Below, piece after piece: positions 8,193 through 16,158 of a stretch of 64,000 bases of DNA (the stretch's first letter is position 1; each line of letters opens with the position of its first letter). Source of the stretch: Actinoplanes sp. N902-109 (lineage in GTDB: Bacteria > Actinomycetota > Actinomycetes > Mycobacteriales > Micromonosporaceae); contig NC_021191.1 in NCBI RefSeq assembly GCF_000389965.1, positions 2,233,501 through 2,297,500 of the forward strand, in the 5' to 3' direction. The notes under the pieces are model-generated. The model was not told where the DNA came from and did no database searches. It saw nothing but the letters and a program-made list of their open reading frames with translations. The translations under genes and the position numbers were made by a program.

Positions 8193-9970
8193 CCACCGCG
8201 GTTGTGGAAGCCCCCGAAGAGGGCATGCTGGCGACGGTCCGGCGCGGGGTGGCCCTGTCGCCGGAGTTGCGGCCCGGGCTGGCCGGCACGCTGGCGCTGG
8301 CGTTCGTGTCGATGGCCGGGCGGGTCGCCGTGCCGATCGCCATCCAGCAGGGCATCGACCGCGGCATCCAGGCACCCGGCGGCCCCGACCTGGGCGTCAT
8401 CGGGTTCATCGTCGGGCTGACCCTGGTGGTGCTGGCGATCTCGACGACCTGCGGTTACTGGATGACCCGGCGGCTGTTCACGGTCAGCGAGACCGCGCTG
8501 GGGGCGTTGCGGGCCCGCACGTTCCGGCACGTGCACGACCTGTCGATGCTGCACCAGCAGTCCGAGCGGCGCGGCTCGCTGGTGTCCCGGGTGACCGGCG
8601 ACGTCGACCAGATCAGCCAGTTCCTGCAGACCGGCGGCGTGACGCTGCTGATGAGCGTCGGGCAGGTCGTGGTCACCACGATCGTCATGCTCGTCTACTC
8701 GTGGCAGCTCACCCTGGTGGTGTTCCTGGCGTTCGTACCGGCCGTGATCGTGATCCGGCTGTTCCAGAAGCGGCTCGCCGCGGTCTACCGGGTGGTGCGC
8801 GAACGCACCGGCGTGCTGCTCGGCGCGGTTGCCGAGAGCGTGGTGGGGGCCCTGGTCATCCGGGCGTACGGGGTGGCCGCGCGCACCGAGAAGCGCCTCG
8901 ACACCTCGATCGACCAGCTGCGGGTGGCTCAGCAGCGCGCCCTGCGCACCAGCGTCACCAGCTTCTCCACCGGTGAACTGGCCGCCGGCCTGGCGCTGGC
9001 CGCCGTCGTGGTGGTCGGGGTGCTGCTGGGCGTCGACGGCGGGCTCAGCGTGGGCAAGCTGACCGCGTTCCTGTTCCTGGTCACGCTGTTCATCCAGCCC
9101 GTGCAGATCGCCACCGAGGTGCTCAACGACGCGCAGAACGCGGTGGCCGGCTGGCGGCGGGTGCTCGACGTGCTCGACATCCGGCCCGACGTGGCCGACC
9201 CCGATCTCGATGGCGTCGCGCTGCCGCCAGGGCCGTTGTCCGTACGGTTCGCCGACGTCTCCTACCGCTACCCGGGTGGCCCGATCGTGCTGTCCGACGT
9301 GGACCTGGAGATCCCCGCGCGCACCAAGGTCGCGGTGGTCGGCGAGACCGGCAGCGGCAAGACCACCTTCGCCAAGCTGCTCACCCGGCTGATGGACCCG
9401 GCGGGCGGGGAGGTGCTGCTCGGTGGCACCCCGCTGACCACGGTCCGGTTCGACTCGCTGCGCTCGCGGGTGGTGATGGTCCCGCAGGACGGCTTCCTGT
9501 TCGACGCCACGGTCGCCGAGAACATCCGGTTCGCCCGCCCGGCGCTCACCGATGACGACCTGGAGCTGGCGTTCCAGGAGCTCGGCCTGGCCGACTGGCT
9601 GGCCGGGCTGCCGCAGCGGCTGGAGACCCCGGTGGGGGAGCGCGGGGAGGCGCTCAGCGTGGGCGAGCGCCAGCTGGTCGCGCTGGTCCGGGCGTACGTC
9701 GCGGACCCCGACCTGCTCGTCCTGGACGAGGCGACCAGCGCTGTCGACCCGGCCACCGAGGTACGCCTGCAGCACGCGCTGGACGCCGTGACCCGGGGCC
9801 GCACCACCGTGGCGATCGCCCACCGGCTGTCCACCGCCGCGGCGGCCGACGAGGTGATCGTGGTCGACGCGGGCAAGGTGGTGCAGCGCGGGCCGCACGC
9901 CGTGCTGGTGGCCCAGGAGGGCTCGATCTACGCCAGCCTCTACGCCAGCTGGCTGGAGCAGACGCGCTGA
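8189..9970 (+). CDS. ABC exporter subunit 2, with the catalytic ATPase motifs
   Basis: A 593-residue half-transporter with an exporter membrane domain (about 25-320) and NBD. Walker A is GETGSGKTT (near 385), Walker B LLVLDEATSAVDP with the catalytic Glu (near 510), and the H-loop IAHRLST is intact. Its signature is LSVGERQL rather than LSGGQ. It therefore complements subunit 1: the working ATP site would combine this Walker set with the LSGGQ of the partner, while the other site is degenerate. The GTG at 8189 overlaps the preceding stop; a long opening upstream in the same frame is a shadow of subunit 1. A hairpin terminator follows at 9972-9995. Confidence 0.93.
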   Translation: MTTAVVEAPEEGMLATVRRGVALSPELRPGLAGTLALAFVSMAGRVAVPIAIQQGIDRGIQAPGGPDLGVIGFIVGLTLVVLAISTTCGYWMTRRLFTVSETALGALRARTFRHVHDLSMLHQQSERRGSLVSRVTGDVDQISQFLQTGGVTLLMSVGQVVVTTIVMLVYSWQLTLVVFLAFVPAVIVIRLFQKRLAAVYRVVRERTGVLLGAVAESVVGALVIRAYGVAARTEKRLDTSIDQLRVAQQRALRTSVTSFSTGELAAGLALAAVVVVGVLLGVDGGLSVGKLTAFLFLVTLFIQPVQIATEVLNDAQNAVAGWRRVLDVLDIRPDVADPDLDGVALPPGPLSVRFADVSYRYPGGPIVLSDVDLEIPARTKVAVVGETGSGKTTFAKLLTRLMDPAGGEVLLGGTPLTTVRFDSLRSRVVMVPQDGFLFDATVAENIRFARPALTDDDLELAFQELGLADWLAGLPQRLETPVGERGEALSVGERQLVALVRAYVADPDLLVLDEATSAVDPATEVRLQHALDAVTRGRTTVAIAHRLSTAAAADEVIVVDAGKVVQRGPHAVLVAQEGSIYASLYASWLEQTR

Positions 9971-9971
9971 A

Positions 9972-9995
9972 CCCCGGCACGCCGTTGTGCCGGGG
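9972..9995. terminator. Hairpin between convergent genes (bidirectional terminator candidate)
   Basis: CCCCGGCAC (9972-9980) and GTGCCGGGG (9987-9995) form a perfect 9-bp stem with a 6-base loop. It lies between the convergent ABC exporter operon and the S4 gene; there is no long T-tract, as is common in actinobacteria. Confidence 0.7.
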
Positions 9996-10007
9996 CCCGT
10001 CCGTGGG

Positions 10008-10616
10008 TCAGCGGGCGTAGAACTCGACGACCAGCTGTTCGTCGCAGATGACCGGGACCTCGGAGCGCAGCGGCTTGCGGATCACCGTCGTGCGCAGGTC
10101 CTCGATCACCGTGGACAGGTACGGCGCGGTCGGCCCGTCGAGGTGCGCGCCGGCTGCGGCGACCTGGAACGGCGGCTTCTGCCGGCTGCTCTCCCGCACC
10201 TCGACCACCTGGCCCGGCTTGAGCCGGTACGACGGGCGGTCCACCTTCTTGCCGTCCACCGTGAAGTGTCCGTGCGCGACGAGCTGCCGGGCCTGGTAGA
10301 TCGTGCGGGCCAGGCCGGCGCGCTGCACCGTGGCGTCGAGGCGGCTCTCCAGGTGGGCCACCAGGTTCTCGCCGGTCTTGCCCTCCTTGCGGTGCGCCTC
10401 GTCGTACGCGGCCCGCATTTGGGCCTCGCTGATGTTGTACTGGTGCCGCAGCCGCTGCTTCTCCAGCAGGCGCACCTGGTAGTCCGACTGCTTACGCCGC
10501 CCCCGCCCGTGCACGCCGGGCGGGAACGGGCGCCGCTCGAAGTACTTGACGCACTTGCGGGTGAGCGGGATGCCGAGAGCCCGCGACAGCCGGGCCTTGG
10601 GTCGGGAGTTGTTCAC
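10008..10616 (-). CDS. rpsD: Ribosomal protein S4 paralogue lacking the zinc-binding cysteines
   Basis: A 202-residue S4-family protein from a GTG start. It has the S4 N-terminal region (SRALGIPLTRKCVKYFERR), the conserved PPGVHGRGRRKQSDY, and the S4 RNA-binding domain (RRSLDA-like SRLDATVQRAGLARTIYQAR and QLVAHGHFTVDGKKVDRPS), ending VICDEQLVVEFYAR. The four N-terminal cysteines that bind zinc in 'C+' S4 are absent. The principal S4 gene normally sits in the rpsM-rpsK-rpsD-rpoA operon, so an isolated copy here is probably a paralogue. It is divergent from a HugZ/DUF2470 gene across a region holding two DtxR/IdeR-like boxes, which implies iron-responsive expression. It may act as a replacement subunit under metal stress. 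Confidence 0.93.
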   Translation of the reverse strand: MNNSRPKARLSRALGIPLTRKCVKYFERRPFPPGVHGRGRRKQSDYQVRLLEKQRLRHQYNISEAQMRAAYDEAHRKEGKTGENLVAHLESRLDATVQRAGLARTIYQARQLVAHGHFTVDGKKVDRPSYRLKPGQVVEVRESSRQKPPFQVAAAGAHLDGPTAPYLSTVIEDLRTTVIRKPLRSEVPVICDEQLVVEFYAR

Positions 10617-10646
10617 GGGCGATCTTCATTCCTTCGGTGCGGGTGC

Positions 10647-10680
10647 TACGGTAAGCCTTGCCTAAGTAAGGCTAGCCTAA
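10647..10680. promoter_or_regulatory. Two overlapping IdeR/DtxR-type iron boxes in a divergent promoter
   Basis: CTAAGTAAGGCTAGCCTAA (10662-10680) matches 15 of 19 positions of the IdeR/DmdR consensus TTAGGTTAGGCTAACCTAA, and TACGGTAAGCCTTGCCTAA (10647-10665) matches 13 of 19. The two are offset by 15 bp and overlap by 4. They lie 31 bp from the S4 start and 47 bp from the divergent DUF2470 gene, so both promoters would be shut off in iron-replete cells. Confidence 0.75.
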
Positions 10681-10726
10681 CCGACGCAGCCGGGGCTCCG
10701 GCCCCCGACCAGCAGAGGACTCCGAC

Positions 10727-11467
10727 ATGCAGCCGACCCACGCCGAGCTCGCCCGCACGCTCGCGGCCGGCCACCTGCCCGCCACCGCGCACATCGCCGG
10801 CCGGCCGGGCCCGTACCCGGTGCGGCATGTGACCGACGCCCGCGGCCGTGTGCTGCTGCTGTCCCCTCGCGACGGCGCTGTCGCCGCGGCGCTGCGCCCG
10901 GGTCCCGACACCGGCGACACCGCGCTCGTCCTCGACATCGCCGACGTGCCGCCGGTCGCCGGCGCCCCGTCGCTGGGCCGCGTCCGGGTCGCCGGCTGGG
11001 CGACGCCGCTGCAGGGCGCCGAGGCCCGGCAGGCCGCGCTCGACTACGCCGACACCGACCCGGCCACCGACCTGCTCGACGTCGGCGACACCCAGGTCAT
11101 CCATCGGATGGACGTCGCCGAGATCCGCTACGAACGCGCCGGCGTGCCGGCCGACGTGGACCCCGACGAGTACGCCGAGGCCACCCCGGACCCCCTGCAC
11201 CGCATCGAGTTCGACCTGATCGCCGATCTGGCCGGCCACCACGTCACCGCGATGGCCGGCTACGTACGCCGCCGGCTCGGCCCGGCCGCGCGTCCCGGGG
11301 ACGACCCCCGGATGGTCCGGCTCGACCGCTACGGCTTCGTGGTGCGCCTCGGCGACCGGCTGGCCCGGCTCTCCTTCCCGCGCCCGGTGACCGACCGGCA
11401 CGACCTGGCCCACCTGCTGCACCCCATCCTCTGCCACCGCTGCGGCCACCAGGAGCGGGCCGCCTGA
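10727..11467 (+). CDS. DUF2470/HugZ-like protein, probable iron-regulated haem-utilisation protein
   Basis: A 246-residue cytoplasmic protein. Residues 1-150 resemble the split-barrel pyridoxamine-oxidase-like fold of HugZ proteins (RHVTDARGRVLLLSPRDG, later GRVRVAGWATPLQG), and about 155-240 form a DUF2470-type domain (HRIEFDLIADLAGHHVTAMAG, DRYGFVVRLGDRLARLSFPRPV). HugZ-type proteins bind and degrade haem to release iron. The C-terminus has CHRCGH, an extra possible metal or haem ligand set. The iron boxes directly upstream support an iron-related role, but haem oxygenase activity is an inference. It is divergent from the S4 paralogue. Confidence 0.82.
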   Translation: MQPTHAELARTLAAGHLPATAHIAGRPGPYPVRHVTDARGRVLLLSPRDGAVAAALRPGPDTGDTALVLDIADVPPVAGAPSLGRVRVAGWATPLQGAEARQAALDYADTDPATDLLDVGDTQVIHRMDVAEIRYERAGVPADVDPDEYAEATPDPLHRIEFDLIADLAGHHVTAMAGYVRRRLGPAARPGDDPRMVRLDRYGFVVRLGDRLARLSFPRPVTDRHDLAHLLHPILCHRCGHQERAA

Positions 11468-11507
11468 CGGGACAGCGGCGTCCCGGCGGTCCTCCTGAGC
11501 TGTCGCG

Positions 11508-12647
11508 ATGATCAACGGGGTGACGCGCCGAGGACTGCTGACCGGCACTGCCGGGCTGCTCGCCCTCGCGGGATGCGGCAGCGACACGGGCAAGACGACC
11601 GGCCGCGAGGTGCGCTGGCGGCACGACTTCGCCGCCGAGCCGGTCCACCCCACGGCGGCCGCCAACGTCGTCGTGGCCGGTGACCGGGTCCTGGTCAGCC
11701 ACAAGGGACGATTGCTCGGGTACGCCGCGGCCACCGGCGATCCGGCCTGGGAAACCAACCAGGGCACCCTGCGGCTGTTCAACGCGCACCCGCCGATCGT
11801 CGACGGCAACACGCTGCTGATGCTCACCGACGCCACCCTCAAGGGCGAGCTGCGCGCCTTCCAGCCGGCGACCGGCAGCATGCGCTGGAAGTACGGCGGC
11901 TACCAGGACAGCATCGGCATGCACCTGAACTGGCCGGCCGCCGCCGGGGGTGTCGCCTGCTACAGCGGGCTGGGCTACCTCGGTGCCGTCGACATCCGGA
12001 CCGGCCGGGAGCTGTGGACCAAGAAGGCCAGGACCCAGTTCCCCGAGCCGTTCGGTGAGCCGGTGATGACGCCGGACACCATCTGGCTGCCCTCGGCGGC
12101 CGGCTCGATCACCGCCTGGGCAGCCCGCACCGGCAAGAACCGCTGGGTCGCCGGTGACGTCACGGCCGGCGCGGGCGAGACCCGGCTCGGCCTCGGTGGC
12201 GGCACGGTGGTGAGCCGCAGCGGCGGCACGGTCATCGCCCGCGCGGCGGACACCGGCAAGAAGCGCTGGAGCGCCACCGAGGACGGCGCCGGATCCGGCG
12301 GCCAGCACCCGATCGTCACGGCCGACGCCGTGCTGCTGACCGACAACGTGGGTACGACCGGTACCAACGCGGTCGTCGCGCTGTCGCTGGCCGACGGCAC
12401 GAGCCGCTGGAAGTTCCCCACCGAGACCCGCATCACCGGCGACATCACCGCCGCCGGCGGCTCGGTCTACGTCCCGACCGAGGGCGCTCTGCATGCCCTG
12501 GACCCGGCAACCGGCAGGCCCCGCTGGACGTTGCGCAGCGGCAAGGCGCTGTTCTCCAACGCCGCGGTGAGCAGCGACCTGGTGCACGTGCTGGCCATGT
12601 CCCCCGACGAGGACGTCCAGGACTCGCTGCTCGCCATTCCCCGCTGA
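11508..12647 (+). CDS. PQQ-like beta-propeller lipoprotein
   Basis: A 379-residue exported lipoprotein. The N-terminus has twin arginines (VTRRGLLTGTAG) and a lipobox ending LALAGC, suggesting Tat export and lipid attachment. The mature part is an eight-bladed-propeller-like repeat (PQQ_2 type), with recurring W-containing strands such as LLGYAAATGDPAWETN, DIRTGRELWTKKA, AARTGKNRWVAG, AADTGKKRWSATE and LDPATGRPRWTLR. No catalytic residues for a PQQ dehydrogenase are recognised, so it is more likely a structural, binding or assembly factor. A GTG at 11520 is an alternative start that keeps the twin-arginine signal. Confidence 0.87.
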   Translation: MINGVTRRGLLTGTAGLLALAGCGSDTGKTTGREVRWRHDFAAEPVHPTAAANVVVAGDRVLVSHKGRLLGYAAATGDPAWETNQGTLRLFNAHPPIVDGNTLLMLTDATLKGELRAFQPATGSMRWKYGGYQDSIGMHLNWPAAAGGVACYSGLGYLGAVDIRTGRELWTKKARTQFPEPFGEPVMTPDTIWLPSAAGSITAWAARTGKNRWVAGDVTAGAGETRLGLGGGTVVSRSGGTVIARAADTGKKRWSATEDGAGSGGQHPIVTADAVLLTDNVGTTGTNAVVALSLADGTSRWKFPTETRITGDITAAGGSVYVPTEGALHALDPATGRPRWTLRSGKALFSNAAVSSDLVHVLAMSPDEDVQDSLLAIPR

Positions 12648-12672
12648 GCCGCATCGTTGCGGACGTGCCGGC

Positions 12673-13278
12673 TCACCTGAGGTGGGCCAGGCTGGTGATG
12701 ATGCGGTCGAGCAGCACCTCGGTGGCCGGCCAGTCGAAGGCCGGGGTCGCGCGGGGCAGCACGACCAGCCCGTGCAGCGCGACCCAGAGCGCGGTGGCGT
12801 CCAGGGCCGGGTCGGTGGCGGCCGAGGAGCCGTCCGTGACGCAGTCGGCCAGCGCCGCGGTGAGCCCGGCGAAGGCCGCGTCGCCGTTGGCGGCGGGCTG
12901 CCGCTTCGCCGCCTCCCGCTGGGAGGCCTCGAACAGGATCCGGTACCGGCCGGGCTGCTCCCGGCCGAAGCGGACATAAGCGGCGCACAGCGCCCGCAGT
13001 CGATCGGCCGGGTGGTCCACCCCGTCCCCGGCGGCATGCGCGACCGCCTTCAGCTCGGCGAAGGACTCGGTCACGACGGCGTCGATGACGGCGGCCCGGT
13101 CGGCGAAATGCGAGTAGATGGACGGTGCGGCGATCCCGGCCTGACGCGCGATGTCCCGCAAGGTCACACCGTCGTCGCTGGCGGCCCGGCCCAGCAGCAC
13201 GACGGCCGCGTCGAGGATCTCCTGGCGCAGCCGCCCGCCTTGACCGCGCGGGTTCACCAACCGGCGTTTCTCGCTCAC
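12673..13278 (-). CDS. TetR-family repressor
   Basis: A 201-residue regulator. The N-terminal HTH covers about residues 17-65 (LRQEILDAAVVLLGR; VTLRDIARQAGIAAPSIYSHFADRAAVIDAV), followed by a ligand-binding domain of the type seen with FEASQREAAKRQ and a conserved C-terminal ALWVALHGLVVLPRATPAFDWP. It is divergent from an SRPBCC-domain gene at 13338. Two copies of an operator built on CCTAACAGTTGTTAG lie in the 59-bp gap, so it probably represses itself and that gene. Confidence 0.93.
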   Translation of the reverse strand: MSEKRRLVNPRGQGGRLRQEILDAAVVLLGRAASDDGVTLRDIARQAGIAAPSIYSHFADRAAVIDAVVTESFAELKAVAHAAGDGVDHPADRLRALCAAYVRFGREQPGRYRILFEASQREAAKRQPAANGDAAFAGLTAALADCVTDGSSAATDPALDATALWVALHGLVVLPRATPAFDWPATEVLLDRIITSLAHLR

Positions 13279-13285
13279 CCCCGAA

Positions 13286-13336
13286 GCCTAACAGTTGTTA
13301 GGTGGTGCTGGTACGGTGGCCGAACAACTGTTAGGC
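13286..13336. promoter_or_regulatory. Two TetR operator copies between divergent genes
   Basis: GCCTAACAGTTGTTAGGT (13286-13303) contains the perfect palindrome CCTAACAGTTGTTAGG apart from the central bases. AACAACTGTTAGGC (13323-13336) is the same 14 bases in inverted orientation. Both are 37 bp apart and immediately precede the two divergent starts. Confidence 0.7.
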
Positions 13337-13337
13337 G

Positions 13338-13859
13338 ATGGAGGAACCCATGGACACCGTCGACGACTGGCCGGCCGGGTTCGACCCGCGGACGGCACCG
13401 GTCCACGCCCGCAACGAGATCCGCACCTCGCTCGCGGCGGAGCAACTCTGGCCCGCGCTCATCACCGCGACCACCTGGCCGCAGTGGTATCCCGGCGCTC
13501 AGCAGGTCACGATCAGTGGCGGCGGCGCAGCCTTGACGGCAACCTCCCACTTCACCTGGAAGACGCTCGGCGTCCGGGTAAAGACCCAGGTCACCGAGTT
13601 CGAACCGGCCCGGCGCCTCGCCTGGCGCGGCACCGGCCCCGGCGCCGCCGGCTACCACCGCTGGATCCTCACCCCCACGGCGGACGGCGGCTGCGTGGTG
13701 CTGACCGAGGAGGTCCAGACCGGCCTGGTCGCCCGGCTGAGAGCCGACCGGCTCCGCCGTTCCCTGCTCGCCAACCACCAGCAATGGATCGAGGGCCTCG
13801 TCGAGGTCTCACAGCCCGGCTCGGCGCTCAGCCGGTGGTCGCGACCGGCGACGGGTTGA
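13338..13859 (+). CDS. SRPBCC-family (polyketide cyclase/START-like) protein
   Basis: A 173-residue protein with a START-type ligand-binding fold: IRTSLAAEQLWPALITATTW, WYPGAQQVTISGGG, FEPARRLAWRGTG, and a long C-terminal helix with HQQWIEGLVEV. Members bind hydrophobic ligands or act as small cyclases. It is immediately downstream of two TetR operators and divergent from that TetR gene, suggesting a role in sensing or detoxifying a small hydrophobic molecule. The start ATG has GGAGG 6-10 bases upstream. The 3' end overlaps the convergent aldo/keto reductase by about 32 bp. Confidence 0.83.
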   Translation: MEEPMDTVDDWPAGFDPRTAPVHARNEIRTSLAAEQLWPALITATTWPQWYPGAQQVTISGGGAALTATSHFTWKTLGVRVKTQVTEFEPARRLAWRGTGPGAAGYHRWILTPTADGGCVVLTEEVQTGLVARLRADRLRRSLLANHQQWIEGLVEVSQPGSALSRWSRPATG

Positions 13860-14880
13860 GCCTGGCGAAGCCTTCCTGCCGTTGGTAAGGGAAGTACGGG
13901 TACGGAGCGGTGCGCGTGCTGGCCGCGTCGAGCCGGGCCATCTGTTCGGGTGTGAGCGACCAGCCGGCAGCGTCGATGTTCTGCCGCAGTTGCGCCTCGT
14001 TGCGGGCGCCGATGATGACGGTGGCCACCGTGGGGCGTCGGAGCAGCCAGTTGATCGCGATCTGCGGCACTGCCCGGCCGGTCTCCCGGGACAGTTCCTC
14101 GAGGACGTCCACGATGCCGAACAGGTGGTCGTCGTCGACCGGCGGGCCGAACGTGGCGGTCTCGTGCAGCCGGCTCGTGGGCGGTGGCGGGGTGTCGCGG
14201 CGGATCCGGCCGGTGAGCCGTCCCCAGCCGAGCGGGCTCCACACCATGGCTCCGACGCCCTGGTCGAGGCCCAGCGGCAGGAGTTCCCACTCGTAGTCCC
14301 GGCCGACCAGGGAGTAGTAGACCTGGTGTGCCACGTATCGGGTGCGGTGGTCCCGGTCGGCGGCGGCGAGGGACTTCATCAGCTGCCAGCCGGCGAAGTT
14401 GGAGACGCCGGGGTAGCGGATCTTCCCGGCCCGCACCAGGTCGTCCAGCGTCGCGACGACCTCCTCGACAGGTGTGGCAGCGTCGAAGGCGTGAAGCTGG
14501 AAAAGGTCGATGTAGTCGGTGCCGAGCCGGCGCAGCGCCGCCTCGACCGAGCGGATGAGCCGGGCGCGTGAGGTTCCGGCGTCGTTCGGCCCGTCGCCGG
14601 TCGGCAGGCCACTCTTGGTCGAGATCAGGACGTCGTCGCGCCGGCCTTTGACCGCCTGTCCCAGGACCTCCTCGGAAGCGCCGTCGGAATACACGTCGGC
14701 GGTGTCGAACATGGTGATCCCGGCATCCAGGCAGATGTCCACGAGGCGTCGTGCCTCGCGGGCGTCCGTGCTGCCCCAGGCGCCGAACAGCGGCCCCGAG
14801 CCGCCGAAGGTGCCGGCGCCGAAACTGAGGACGGGCACGGTGAGACCGGAGGCCCCCAGTCGTCGATGTTCCACGGGCAC
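13828..14880 (-). CDS. Aldo/keto reductase (YghZ-like group)
   Basis: A 350-residue NADPH-dependent oxidoreductase. The AKR tetrad is visible: Asp and Tyr in FDTADVYSDGASEEVLG, Lys in VLISTKSGLPTG, and His in DLFQLHAFDAATP. NADP-binding residues are in TVATVIIGARNEAQL near residue 290. The catalytic TIM barrel is complete. It is divergent from a TetR gene across 85 bp that contains repeated TAAGGGAACT operators. The substrate is unknown; aldehydes are typical for the family. Confidence 0.92.
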   Translation of the reverse strand: MPVEHRRLGASGLTVPVLSFGAGTFGGSGPLFGAWGSTDAREARRLVDICLDAGITMFDTADVYSDGASEEVLGQAVKGRRDDVLISTKSGLPTGDGPNDAGTSRARLIRSVEAALRRLGTDYIDLFQLHAFDAATPVEEVVATLDDLVRAGKIRYPGVSNFAGWQLMKSLAAADRDHRTRYVAHQVYYSLVGRDYEWELLPLGLDQGVGAMVWSPLGWGRLTGRIRRDTPPPPTSRLHETATFGPPVDDDHLFGIVDVLEELSRETGRAVPQIAINWLLRRPTVATVIIGARNEAQLRQNIDAAGWSLTPEQMARLDAASTRTAPYPYFPYQRQEGFARLNPSPVATTG

Positions 14881-14890
14881 AACCCTTCAC

Positions 14891-14954
14891 TAAGGGAACT
14901 TCAGTTCCGTTAAGGCATCGGCTACGCTAGCAGCCACATGCAGTTAAGGGAACT
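14891..14954. promoter_or_regulatory. Operator repeats TAAGGGAACT between AKR and TetR genes
   Basis: TAAGGGAACT occurs at 14891-14900 and again at 14945-14954. The first copy is part of the palindrome GGAACT-TC-AGTTCC (14895-14908). The second copy sits 11 bp before the TetR start, so autoregulation is likely. Confidence 0.6.
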
Positions 14955-14965
14955 GGAGACCCGTT

Positions 14966-15580
14966 ATGCCCGTGGGTGCGACCCGGCCCGGAGGGCGGAC
15001 CGCCCGGGTCCGCGCTGCCGTGCTCCGCGCCGCCGGCGACGCACTCGTGGACCACGGCCTCGACCGCCTCGACCTCGCCGACGTGGCGCGCCGTGCCGAG
15101 GTGGGCAAGACGACGGTCTACCGCCGCTGGGGTACGGTCACCGGCCTCGTCGCCGACCTGCTCGCCGACATGGCAGAGCAGTCACTCCCGCGAACCGACA
15201 ACGGATCACTGATCGAGGACCTGCGCGCCAACGCCCGGCTCGTCCAGCGCACCCTCGCCGACCCGCGTCAGGGCCCCCTGTTCCGAGCGGTCATCGTCGC
15301 CGCCACCTGCGACTCCCGCGCCGCCGAGGCCCTGCACCACTTCTACGCCGTCCGCATCGCCGAGTGGACCCCCTGCGTGGAACAGGCCATCCGCCGGGGA
15401 GAACTCCCCCCCGCCACAGACGCGGCCGAGGTCATCCGCGCCGTCTCGGCACCCCTCTACTACCGCCTGCTCGTCACCGGAGACCCCATCGACATCGCCA
15501 CAGCAGACCGGGCCGCCGAAGCCGCAGCAGCAGCCGCCCGCGCCGGCGTCTATGCATCATCCGTCGGCGACGTGCCGTAA
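14966..15580 (+). CDS. TetR-family regulator
   Basis: A 204-residue repressor with an N-terminal HTH (about 15-60: VRAAVLRAAGDALVDHG; LDLADVARRAEVGKTTVYRRWG), followed by a ligand-binding domain containing LVQRTLADPRQGPLFRAVIVAA and a C-terminal TetR_C_11-like part (SAPLYYRLLVTGDPID). It is divergent from the aldo/keto reductase at 13828-14880 and shares an operator region with it, so it probably controls that enzyme. The gene marks the left border of a lower-GC accessory region. Confidence 0.92.
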   Translation: MPVGATRPGGRTARVRAAVLRAAGDALVDHGLDRLDLADVARRAEVGKTTVYRRWGTVTGLVADLLADMAEQSLPRTDNGSLIEDLRANARLVQRTLADPRQGPLFRAVIVAATCDSRAAEALHHFYAVRIAEWTPCVEQAIRRGELPPATDAAEVIRAVSAPLYYRLLVTGDPIDIATADRAAEAAAAAARAGVYASSVGDVP

Positions 15581-16158
15581 ATCTCTCGCTGCTGGGCCGT
15601 ACCAAGGCTCGGTCGATCTGGACGGTCGAACCTTCGGTTGTCCCGAACGTCACCGCTGGCTACTCGCTCGCTTCGCCCAGCCGCCGACCCTGTCCCGAGG
15701 CCAAGCACGGCGTCGCCGTCATGGCCGAGGTCGAGTTCGAGGTCGCCCGGACGGCCCGCAGCGAGTCTTCGAAGACTTCGCGACGGTGCGAAGGGCGCAG
15801 TCTGGCGTGGATGGTGACCCCCAGCCGGGCCGGCACGCCGGCAACCATATCGGCGAGGTTCGTAGGTCGTGCGCTGCTCCGCGTGAACGAGGCCCGCTGA
15901 CGGCCAGTGCACGGACTTGCCGCCGAGCATGAGGAGGCCGGACGTTATTCGGTGTGACGCCAACCAGGCCCGCCCGGCACACACTTGTGCCGATGACAGC
16001 AAGCGTTCGTTCCGAGATCAGTCTTCGTTCGCGGCGAATTGTGGACCGGGTCCGGTCCGGCGGGCGGCGACTGAGTCGTATGAGTATGGCTAGGTATACC
16101 TGGGAACTCTGCTTGGGTGTAGTGACTCGTCGCGGTGCGATGATAATAATTCACGGGC
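15581..16158. other. Non-coding stretch with possible degraded coding sequence
   Basis: About 580 bases without a gene that I can support. On the minus strand (15660-15850) a frame reads ARLGVTIHARLRPSHRREVF then EDSLRAVRA, which has protein-like composition, but it is broken by stops and frame changes on both sides and no start is convincing. It may be the remnant of a lost gene. Composition becomes more AT-rich towards 16158. Confidence 0.5.

Noticed and set aside
15550..16002. 150-codon minus-strand open frame next to the TetR gene
   Set aside because: No start signal and no continuous domain; protein-like parts lie in different frames, so I treat it only as possible decay.
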